Source of the DNA: Berberis thunbergii
Taxonomy: Eukaryota; Streptophyta; Magnoliopsida; Ranunculales; Berberidaceae
DNA length: 64,000 bases
Assembly: GCA_003290165.1 (NCBI GenBank)
Contig: QNQO01000590.1
Location: 62,001 to 126,000 of the forward strand
Reading direction: 5' to 3'
How positions within the stretch are numbered: the stretch's first letter is position 1; each line of letters begins with the position of its first letter. Of the stretch, positions 21,390 to 32,400 are shown piece after piece. The notes below the pieces were generated by a model. The model ran no database searches and was not told the DNA's origin. It was given only the letters and a program-made list of their open reading frames with translations. The position numbers and the translations under genes are program-made.

Positions 21390-23800
21390 TCTAATGCTAG
21401 TCGTTATAGGTATATCCATTTTCTTCGTTCTCATTTTGATCGATCATGTTATAATGAGCAAAACGAATATTTTGTTGTGGACTAATAAGACACCTATTGA
21501 ACTGAACCAACCCTGTGTTGTAGCGGAATTAGTTGGTCTATTTTGAGAGAAATTTTGTAATACAAATTTAGTCAACCTTAGATGTGTTATTGTCTTGAAA
21601 GTTGTTTTCCAGTAAATTCTGGTTTCATTTACCTCCCTTTTGTATGTTTATATAGCAACTGCCGGAGATTCAAATTTGATCATGAAAATTTCGTAATAGA
21701 TGTTAGTTACAAGTTTTTCTTAGTTTATATTCCGTTTGCTAGATAGTGTTCGCCATCTTCCTTTTTGTAGGTGTGATTATATTGTAGTTGGTTTAATGGC
21801 AAAGGATTTTGGTGATACATGTGGACTCAATACATGGGCTGATCATACCGATTCAGTTGGTTGTGATTATATTCTAATAGGCTTGGTGTATTTTAGAGGT
21901 GCAGTGGACTGATCGTGTCAATGCAGTTAGTTGCAGATTTTTTACATTTTAAATTTGTTTTTTTCTCATTCCTTTTTTAAGGAGAAGGTTGTCCTCCTTA
22001 CCTTTTCTTCTATTGTTGTAAAATTTAATGTATTTTCTAAGTAGCACAATCACCGATAAGCAGTATCGGACACTAGACCAAGTTATGTTTCTTTTAAAAG
22101 CGCTACTAAAGTTCAGTCAAGAAATCGGTAAAAATTGCTGCCAAAATCGAGGCTTTTTTTAATATTTTATTCATAGCTTTATTTTGACAATGGTAATGCG
22201 CATTTATGATATATATCAGCATGTTGATTTTCTTGATATTTATTTTGCTAATTTAAGTGTTAATAAGAAGGAATATAAAAATAATTATTGACATTACTGT
22301 CCGAGTTTTTCCGAAAATGTACCGAATAATTGGTTGATTCGATATTTGGTCCCCGATTGAGCCACTACTGAGTTCTGAATTAACTACCCAGTGTATTTCA
22401 AAGAATTTTTGTGAGTTGCTCACTGAAAATTTGAGACGCGCCTTTTGTTCACAGAAGTCATTTTGCTTCTGCTGGAGTATACTGCATACATAATTTTAAG
22501 AGCTGCATCAAACTCTTCCATCTGGAGTTCAACTTCAGACTTTTAAGTCCTGTGTGTGGAGGTGTTTTGCACTTGAGCATCTGTAGAGACCACTCTGCAA
22601 TTTGCTTAACTATGATAATTGAATTTTACCAACGAATGTTGATTTTAGTCTGATGGATTATCCAGTTTTATTGGACTCACTTTCGTGGTATTTCTGTTTT
22701 GCGGACTGCTGCTTTACCACCCGCTAGCATACGAAACAATTGCATGGTTATGAACTTCTTAATAGCACCGAAAATGAAAGTACAGTCTAGATGGCCACAA
22801 TATTTTCGATGGCAAGGTCTTGACAGAAAATGAAATTCATAAGCCTGATCAATTTCCTTGAAAGGAGTTGCTTTCTCCTTTGTGTTTCATTCGAAACATT
22901 TTCAGAGATTGGTTTCTTTGGGCTTTCACAATTTGGTTATCTTCTCCATGGAGGTTGTGTCCAGATCATTCTGTTGGGGAAGCTAGAAGCACACAAACAC
23001 ATCGATAGACAGGAATGTGCCCTTGTGGTAGTTTTAGGTTTTTCTGAGTTTACAATTTGAATGCCTAGTTCCATGTTGACAAATTGTTGGTGATGCCATC
23101 AAAAAATTTAAGTTCACCGACACTCGTGACTGAAACCATGCTCAATCTGTACTTGCAGCAATGTTTATCTTGATCCCCCTCTGCATTGGATTCCTCGTTT
23201 CAAAAAACAGGTATATTTGATGTAAAGTTGTGCTGAATGCTGCTTGACACAATGGAATGTTACATACAATTTCTGGTCTACTGATACATGATGTGCCACT
23301 GGGAGGTGAAATGTGTGTCGAAGTGGGCAGGGACAGAAAAAGGAACATCTAGGAGGCCGACCATAGTTGTGAATGTAACGATGGAAGTATAATCTACAAC
23401 CACATTTTAGGCTTGTAATCGATCTATGTTGAGTATGACTGAATGTTGAAGCTACCAGCATCACGATCACTGGAGTCCTTGTCTGGAGTTTTACAATATC
23501 ATGAAGTCGGGCAGGCTTTGCTTTTGGAATGTAAAAAAACAGAAACCATCAAATGCAAACCTAGAGCACAGAAACCATGGAACTTGACATGCTAATTTCT
23601 CTTCATGTACTTCATCTAGTTACAAAACTGTCGATCAAAAGAATAGAAGAACAATAAAATGTTCTTTTCCAGCCTGAAATTCAAAAGTTGTAAACAACCT
23701 TAGAGCTTCTTCAATTGTAATAATGGAGGGGCAAAAGTAAGAAATTATTGACAGACATAAACTTGAACAGAGATTATTGATGTCACATTTTTTTTATCAA
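21390..23800. other. 3' flank of the trihelix gene and intergenic space
   Basis: The first few hundred bases are presumably 3' UTR. The rest has no recognisable gene. Open frames at 22.8-23.5 kb show no family match, weak coding character and no splice partners. Confidence 0.4.
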
Positions 23801-23802
23801 AG

Positions 23803-25182
23803 ACGGAGACGCTTTTGGCACCACAGATTTCTCTCACCCACACCATCCATCCATATAATATTTTTTTTTCCACACTATTTACTTTATGTCCCACACCACC
23901 CACTTAAACCACTATTTATCTCTCATCTCTTCTCACCACCACCCTTCTTCTTCCAACATCTTCTTCTTCTCTCATTTTTCTTCTTCTCATCACTTTTCTC
24001 TTCCCTCCCCATCCGGGGCACCCCCAAGCACCCTTCGCATACCCTCTTCATTCCCTCAAATTAAAATTAAAATGAAATCGAATAAGAAGAAGAAGAGTTG
24101 CAGCCTTTACATGATCTCGACTTCAATTTCGTCATCGCATGTGATACCCTTGTGTGGGCGAACATGAGGGGGTGGGTGCTGGAGAGGTCCGTGATGGCAA
24201 AGTCCAATAGGTTCGTGGATCCCAATAGGGGTTGGGCGAACTACCAAGGGGAGATTATAGTCTCACGTCGCCTAGGTAAGGAAAGATGATGTGCTATATA
24301 TGTACAAGGTTGGATCTACAAACTACTACGCGTTTTAAAGACGTGTAGGCCTTGGGTCCAAGGCGTACAATATAGTACTATGTGGATCGAGTCGTAACAG
24401 AATGGTATCAGAGTCAGACCTAGCCAGAAGTGTGCTAACGAGGACGTTGGGCTCCCTTAGGGGGTGGACTGCGATACCCTTGTGTGGGCGGACATGAGGG
24501 GGAGGGTGCCGAAGAGGCTCGTGATGGCGAAGCCCAATAGCACGTGGATCCCAATAAGAGTTGGGCGAGCTACCAAGGGAAGATTATAGTCTCACATCGC
24601 CTAAGTAAGGGAAGATGATGTGCTATATATGTATGAGGTTGGATCTACAAAGTACTACGCGTTTTAAAATCGTGTGGGCCTTGGGTTCAAACCGGACAAT
24701 ACAGTACGATGTCGATCGGGTCATGACATCGCCCATTTCCCTTTTTTTATTCTCCTTTCCCTTTCCCTTTCTGTTTTTTTTTCTCACCCTCATGGCGGCC
24801 TGTGCGAGAAAAAAAGGGAGAGGGGAAGGAGAAGAAGGAGATGGGTGACGATCTGTGCGAGAAGAAGATAGATGACTGGGAGAAAAGATATAGTGGGTGG
24901 AAGAAGATTGAGAGGGGAGGGAGAAGAAGAAAATGGAGAATGGGCGACGATGGCTGCTGTGATTGTGGCTCAATCTCCTCTATTTCTTGTCATTGTCGAT
25001 TGTCTCTTACCATCCCCCACAATCGATCACCCCCTTCCATGTTGTTGTTGTTGCTATTATTTTAGAATAGAGGGTGAGAGATAAGAGATAAATAGTGGTC
25101 TAAATTGGTGGTGTGGGTTAGCAGATAATTTTTTTTTGGATGAGTGGGGTAAGAGGAATCTATGGTGCCAAATAGTCGTTGC
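23803..25182. mobile_element. Candidate DNA element with long inverted repeats, holding a nested TRIM
   Basis: The segment 23803-23945 (TTTGGCACCACAGATTTCTC..., CCACACCACC, AACCACTATTTATCTCT) matches the inverse of about 25065-25182, with roughly 75 percent identity judged by eye. The arms flank about 1.1 kb of polypyrimidine/polypurine-rich sequence interrupted by the TRIM at 24140-24728. Long inverted repeats suggest a Mutator-like or foldback element. No target duplication was confirmed, so the outer borders are approximate. Confidence 0.5.
24140..24728 (+). mobile_element. TRIM retrotransposon (terminal-repeat retrotransposon in miniature), 589 bp
   Basis: Two direct repeats, 24140-24399 and 24470-24728 (about 90 percent identical), both start TG.GATACCC and end ACA. 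Right after the first, separated by three bases, is TGGTATCAGAGTC (24403-24415), the primer-binding site for initiator methionine tRNA used by plant LTR elements. Before the second is a short G-rich tract (AGGGGGTGGAC). The flanks TCGCA (24135-24139) and TCGCC (24729-24733) look like a 5-bp target duplication with one change. The internal part is only 70 bp and has no coding capacity, as in TRIMs. Confidence 0.9.
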
Positions 25183-25617
25183 CTTCATCAAATCATGGCG
25201 AATTAATGAGCCAAATAGTAGAAAGATAAATGTATGCCCTTTGAATGACACGTAACTTTATCTTCTTTTTTGAACCGTTCACTTATCCCATCAAACTTAA
25301 GTTGAGCAAAACTTGCAGTAAGGATGCCTTAACCAACCGATTTGATATTTTAGAAAGACGCATCTCTACCTCATATATAAAATGAGCAAAATTCAATATT
25401 AAATAAAGATCATGCCCTCTATTATCTACCTCATGACAAGTAAGTTTATTAGACCGAAACAATTGATGTCTGCCTTAGAGTGCACACCTTGAAATTGTAG
25501 ATTTGCCATATGATAAAAGTGTGCCTTGCCATTTCACTCATGATTGGAGATTGCTATTGCCATTGGGGTTAACTTAGACTAAGAATATTCATTCGCCCCC
25601 AAGATTGATGACACTAT

Positions 25618-26174
25618 GGTGCTGTTTTTTTAAAGTGTTTAGATGCTACATTCTAATGGAATTGGAAGTTCTGAACGAGCTTCTGAATGGGTTGTTTATT
25701 TTGGTTCTAAATGAGTTGTTTAGAAGTTGTAAAATTAAAATGTGTTTGTTCTTAGGTGTTAACATAAAGTTGTTTGACATTTTTGCCCAACACCACTGCT
25801 CACTACAAACTATCGACATTAACCTCATTCACTTGTTTTTTCTCATCCAAACACCATTGAGATTCCTTTCCACCGCCACCACCAGAAACCACTCAATATC
25901 ACTCTATGTTCCTTATAAATCTCCAACAACTGAAGGAAGATAAATAGGAGGGAAGATGCTGATAAGAAATAGGAGAGTGGAAAGTGGTGGCAACATTGCT
26001 CGCGTGATAGATGATGGCTAGTGGATAAAAGAGATAACATCAGTCATTACAAATTTATTGGGAGGTTATTATTGGAATGAATTTTCATTAAAATGTTAAA
26101 TGATCAACACCTTCATGGTGCTTAATCCAATTGGAAGTTCACCTTCTAATTAGAAGTAAAAACAAACACCCTCG
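25618..26174. mobile_element. Probable non-autonomous DNA element, related to 42.27-42.41 kb
   Basis: The left end (GGTGCTGTTTTTTTAAAGTG) and the inverse of the right end (GGGTGTTTGTTTTTACTTC) are alike. The part with GCTTCTGAATGGGTTGTT and AAATG/AAAGTGTTTGTT matches the inverse of 42270-42410. The termini and family are uncertain. Confidence 0.38.
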
Positions 26175-26465
26175 GTAGGCAAATTTAACAGAGAGATGAA
26201 TCCGCCCCAAACGGTAGGGGGGAAACGAATATCAGAATCCGCCCCAATCCCTGGACACTGCCATTTGTTCACCATAGCAATGTATTTCCCTTGATGGGCA
26301 AATTTTGGGAACTTGAAGGGAGGTGTGAGCTTTTTGCCTTTTGGTCACTTTTTCTGTTTCTGTCTGTGTAAAAACGAAGAGTCTGTAGAGAGAGTTCTGT
26401 AGTGAAACAAAAAAACCCAATAGTTTTTCTCTGTTTCGGAGTTTCAGAGAGAGGAAGAAGCAGAG

Positions 26466-29400
26466 ATGTCTCTGGGTTACGCAGAAAAGCTTTCTTACAA
26501 AGAAGACGTGGGAACTGTTGGAATGTCTGAGATTTTCGACCCCCCGAGTGTTCTCCAAGAAAAAGTGGGGTTTTCTCTCTCACTCTCTCTCTCTCTCTCT
26601 GTTTACTCTGTATCTGAAATGGGTTTCGCTTATTTGTTCTGATTTTGCAGTTTTTGGTTTGGTTTTGAAATGGGGTTTCTCTGAATCACTTAATGTGCAA
26701 AACCCATGAAGGAAGTAGTTAGAACCTGTGTAATAATATTGTTATGAGAAATTTTTGTGTGTTTTGGTTGTGTGGGGTTATTTGTTTGGTATGAGTTGTT
26801 GGAATTCAATTTGGGTGAAATGCTAGAATGCTAGAGGTTTGATTTGTGAAGATGTTGAGAAGTACTAGTGTGTTGGTTGCTTGGATTGATTGAATATAAG
26901 TTGTTGCAAAGGTTTTTGTATTTTCTTTGATTATGAAAATAGTGCTATATGGTACCATGAAGATCATATTTAGGATGAACTAAGATTATACCTAGACTGT
27001 AATATAGGGTTTAATTAAAGTGTTAAAAATAAGTTGATTTTAAACATGCAATTCCATACGCAAACCTCTTATGAGCATATCATGTTTTCTGATCGGCGTG
27101 AGAAATCATGTTAGTTTGATTATTAGGTTTAAAAAACTTGTGGCTCACAAAGATAAATTGGGTTTTAACCTTTACAGGATTTGTCAATTGAGGAAGAATA
27201 GCTTGATTCAAATAAGAAATGTTGTGGGTGATTTTTATTGGTATTTTTTAATAAGACGAGCAATGGCATGTAGGGGAAAAGTTCAAGATACTCTGTCCTA
27301 CAGCATTTGTTGGTTATAGGATGCAAATCACAAATGGCAGGGTAAAATAGTTAAATATGAGGGAAGGGGTCAAAATCTTATCCTGTAATGATGGAGGTTA
27401 GGCAATGCCTTGGACCTGTACTAATATTTCTACATTACGATGAGGTTGGCACGTAACAGTTAACACCTAGTGCTACTGTTTTCAAATCACTTTAGTGTAG
27501 TATATACATTTCCAAACTCTGAATTGACAAAGAAATGCCAATGGTGCAAGCATGTATTGTTCAAAAAAAAAATAAAAAAAAATCCTCGGTTGAAAAGTAA
27601 TTGGATTAAGTAGTGGACAATCTGCAAGCTGGTAAAGAACATAAATAAGTTGATAGCGCTTAATAGGGTTAATGAGCATGTTTCTGAATAATTAACATTC
27701 ATATGAAGATTTGAAAGGGCCTTATCCTTGTATATCTTTATCATTATCCGTGTGTTCACTTTTTGGTTCTGTCTAGGTATTATGTTTTGATTGCATGGGG
27801 GATTGTATGATGTATTGATTGCATGGGGGATTGTATGATGTGTTGATGTTATTGATTGTTTTCTTTGTTCTTGTGATCCCTGATTAATTATATCTATAAA
27901 ATGACAGATTGAAATGCTTGCTAGGATGATACGAAAAGTAAGTCTTTACATGGAACTAATCATGATATACTTTTTTCCTTTTTGGTTTTGGAGTACACAT
28001 ATTTGATTCTACCATGCTTAACATGTTTTGTTTATTTCTGCTTTTATGTGCAGAGCAAGCATCTAGTAGCATTTACAGGGGCAGGGATATCTACTTCTTG
28101 TGGCATACCTGATTTTCGTGGCCCCAAGGGAGTTTGGACCCTTCAGGTAATTTTACATAATGAAACAAGAGGTTTATTTGTTTTAGACATAGCACAAACT
28201 AAGGAGCTGTTTGATCAGTTTATAGCATATTCCTTATTGCAATATATCCAAGCTTAGTCATAAAGGGATTAATAGAAGTGACTGAAAGGCAAGTAAGCAA
28301 CTTCTTTTGATTGCATAAAACTCTATACTAGCTACTAACATTAGTTATTGACTATGCATATTATAAACTATCCCACTATTCCAACTTACCCACACCCACC
28401 CACACAGACATGCACCCTCAAGAGTAGGAAATGCATAGCATTTGTTAAACCCGGTTAATAATTGAGAAGGCAGCGAATAAGTTTTTTAATCACACTATAA
28501 AATATCAACAGTTTTGTGGAGGGTCAGGTTGTTCTATTCTTTTTTATTGCAGCGTGAAGGAAAAGCTGTGCCTGAAGCATCACTACCATTTCACCGTGCA
28601 TTGCCGAGTTTGACTCATATGGCTTTAGTTGAGCTAGAGAAGGCCGGTATTTTGAAATTCGTTATTAGCCAGGTAGAGTTGCAATTTTCCTTGTCGCACC
28701 ATGATTTTATTTGCCATCTTATGTAAAATCATCTCCCACTGAAGTTTTTTTTTGAGAAAGTTTAGATTTTGTGATCTCCTAATTAAGATTCCTTTTTTTT
28801 TGGGGGGGGGGGGGGGGGGAACTACACTATCTGGATGTGAAGTTAAGGGGGTGCTTACTTTTCACCTCATAAAAATATAAAATTTGTAAATTAAAAAAAG
28901 GCATTCATATTGTCCTGTGCAAATCTCAAGAATGAAGTTAATTAGGAGTTTTATTCAGTTATTGTGATGTCTGAGTGACACCTCATAACAAAATATCCAC
29001 TGATGTGACAATCATTACTGATTTGGAGAAGGCCTTTTTTTTGGGTGATGGATCTCGAATATCTTGGATGTTCTTGTTAATTCTATCTTTATATTGAATT
29101 CTGTTATGTCACGATTTATGAATCATTCAGCATTTTTGAAATTATATAATTGTCATTGTCTCACATTTCTGTTTTCAAAATTTTTAACTTCTAACAGAAT
29201 ATAGATAGCCTCCATCTTCGATCGGGAATACCAAGGGATAAACTTTCTGAATTACATGGAAATTCCTTCAGGGAACTTTGTCCTTCCTGTGGAGCCGAGT
29301 AAGACTTCAACTTTTAAGGGCAACCTTTAAAATAAATAAAATGAAAGGAAAAAAAAGGTTGCACAAAGCTTAGTAGTGTTGCGTAGCGCAATTTTTGAAG

Positions 29401-32400
29401 TATTCATACAAGACATACCTTGTCATTTTTTTGTAACTACCATCTAACGCACTTAATTTCTCTAAGGTATTTGCGGGATTTCGAGGTTGAGACCATTGGT
29501 TTGAAAGAAACCTCACGGCGTTGTTTGAACGAAAATTGTGCTAAAAAACTGAAGGACACAGTTCTTGATTGGGATGTAAGTCCTTTGTTGCTTTGCTTGG
29601 TTACAGTGTAGTTTTACCATGGAATAAAAAAAATGTGAAGGGTCTAGAAATAGCTTGGGTGATTCGTCATATATGTATATAGTGTGCGTGTGTTTTAACT
29701 CTGTTCGAATGTATCATCTTCTGTAGGATGCTTTGCCTCCAAAGGAGATGGATCAAGCAGCAGAGCATTGCAAAATGGCGGATGTCGTGCTTTGTTTGGG
29801 AACAAGGTGATTGCAGGACTATATTATCACCAAAGAGTGCATGATAGTTTTTCAACTGCACTGTTATGTTTATATACATGATGTGGTATACACACGCATG
29901 GTGCTCTACGAATATGGGTCTATCTGCTTATTATTGGCAAAAAATGCTTACATATGGTACTTTCTTCACATATCAGCAAGGTATCTTTCTGTCGTTTCTT
30001 ACCCTTTAAAAATGGTTTTTTTATTATTATTTTTTTAATATATTAAATAAGTGAGTGTGCGGAGCTGCTGATGTTGGGATAGCTAATGGGAAGAGTAGCA
30101 AAGAGAAAAGGTGAAAGAGTAGAGGATTAAAATTGGATCTATTCATAAAAAATCCAATTGATGGAAGTTTTATTTTAATGACACTCAAACTATTTCATCT
30201 AGTATACTAGAGAACACGGCAGAAAAAGATTCCTGAAACCAGTTATTGGATAAAGATATCTTGATGAGTTGATTTGGCATCATATGTTGATGCGAAATGA
30301 TTGCTAAAGCATTGAATCAAATTTAGGTGGGATTTATGAGCACACAAATTTAGGGGAAATAGCCCTAATCTCATTAATATGTTGAGAGAAAATTCTCTTG
30401 AACAATCTCAATTATAAACTAGAGATTGAGCCTTATTTATAACTAATTAGATGGAGACCCCCTTAACTTTACAGATACCCAACAAGTAGGTGTGGTCACC
30501 CCAAGAGCCAAGATATGTAGCATCCATACCATATGAACGTCTGCAATGCCTCCTTGTTCGACTAATATTTTTTTTTTTTTTAATTGAGAGTGAGAGTGAG
30601 AGAGAGAGAGAGAGAAGAGAGGGAAATTCAAAATGTTATAGAGCAAAGAAACATTCCAAGGAACAAGGGTCATAAACAAGGTTAATGTTCATGCAAATCC
30701 CCATTTAGATAACAATCCATTTTACAAAGAATTTCTCGTAAATCCATTAAGCTTATTAGTTGAATTCCAATGCGAAAGAATACCCATAATTTTCATGCAA
30801 ATCTGATGCTGTTAGGGTTTTCTATTTTTATTTTATTTTATTTTATTTATTTATTTTCTCTTTTTTCTCGTTACGCCCTTAAGACAATTATTTTGCTCTT
30901 CGTCAACAGCTTTTTATTGCTTATATTTCCAACCTTTCATCAACAATAGAACTGAATCGCGTCCAACTAATTGCTCACTTACTCAATATAGTTGCTCTTG
31001 TACATTGATTTGGTTTAACAACAAGAACAAAGGAGGCGGGATTAGTTGTCCAAACTGATAGTTCCATCTAGAACTGGCAATGGGCTGGGTTGAGGCAAAT
31101 TTGGTGACTCACTTCCTGGTCCCACTAAGTAATGACATCCCAATATCTGCCCCCATCCCAGCACTGCACCATTAGTAAATGGGGATCCCCACCCTGACAC
31201 TCCGCAGGGCCTGGTTGATTTATTTGTTTTGAATTTTGTTCATGTTTAAACATGTTACACTGTTAAAACACAAGCTGTGAAACCAATACAAGCCTGGCCC
31301 AAATGTGTTCAGGTTTAATTTGCAAAGCCTGTGAGAAAATGATGGCTTTTAGGTGGTGCGGTGCTTTGACTTGAGTGAACGATTTTCCAAGTATATTGTT
31401 TCGTAGGACAAGTATTAGTTCCACATCATTCAAATACGACAAGTATTAGTCTAGTGTCATTCGAAAGCATGAAGCTATTTAACAAGGATATTGTATTTAT
31501 ACAAAAAAGAGCACGTTGACACTCATGGATACTCCCATCGGACACTCCATGCTTAGATCATCAACTTTTGTATATATCTTTGAAAAACTTCAATTTTTTT
31601 TTACCAATGTTACAATCATATTATAGCAAGTCAGTAGTACATGACTAACAATATTGACCTACAAATGAATGAATATGATTAAGTATTCAAAATCTGTTAC
31701 TGGAAAAGTAAATACTAAAATGTACAAGCGTGTCCTAATGTATCCCCTATTATACTTTTTTGGCTGGCATGTTCGACACGTGTTAGGTACTGATACGCAT
31801 ATCGATGTCATTTTTATATAGTCGTGAAGGAACAATTAAAGCTTCTAGAAAATCTTTGTTTTGTTGGTAAGTATTAGTCCCACATTATTCTAATAGGACA
31901 AGTATTAGTTCCATATCATTCAAAATTGTGAAGGACAACTAAAACTTCTATAAATCTTTGCTTTGGAAGACAAGTCTTAGTCCCACATCATCCAAACTTA
32001 TTGGATGAAGTAACAACTAAACCTTCTATAAAGTCAATTTAGTGTAATCTACAAATTATCTAATTAATCTAAATCTAAAACTAACAAACTAAACCTAAGA
32101 AAATAAAGATAAATTAAACTCAATTCATGCTTATCAATCATCGATTACAAGCAATGGCCTATAGTTCTTATGTATTAAACCTAACTTGCAAATCAAGCAA
32201 TCTAACTCTAAATGGTGTTGGATCCCTAATATTTTCTTATTCTAATGGGTTTACTTAGGCCTGATCCAATAACTAAACTAAATCCTACGTTACATCACCC
32301 TCCCCGGGTTGAAGAAACTCGTCCTCGAGCTTGAAGTAGAAGACATCTGACAAACACAAGCAATTGGTTACAAAACACAAGGGCGAAAGGCGAAGTGCAC

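Noticed and set aside
23777..24167. Pro/Ser/His-rich frames in the pyrimidine-rich stretch
   Set aside because: Low-complexity sequence inside an inverted-repeat element, running into the TRIM; no conserved domain.
24670..24973. Lys/Arg/Gly-rich frames around the second LTR
   Set aside because: Purine-rich low complexity; the reading frames start inside the LTR and match no family.
29198..29215. Sirtuin motif reads NIDSLH instead of NVDGLH
   Set aside because: Asn and Asp, the functional residues, are kept; the Ser and Ile variation is tolerated in the family.
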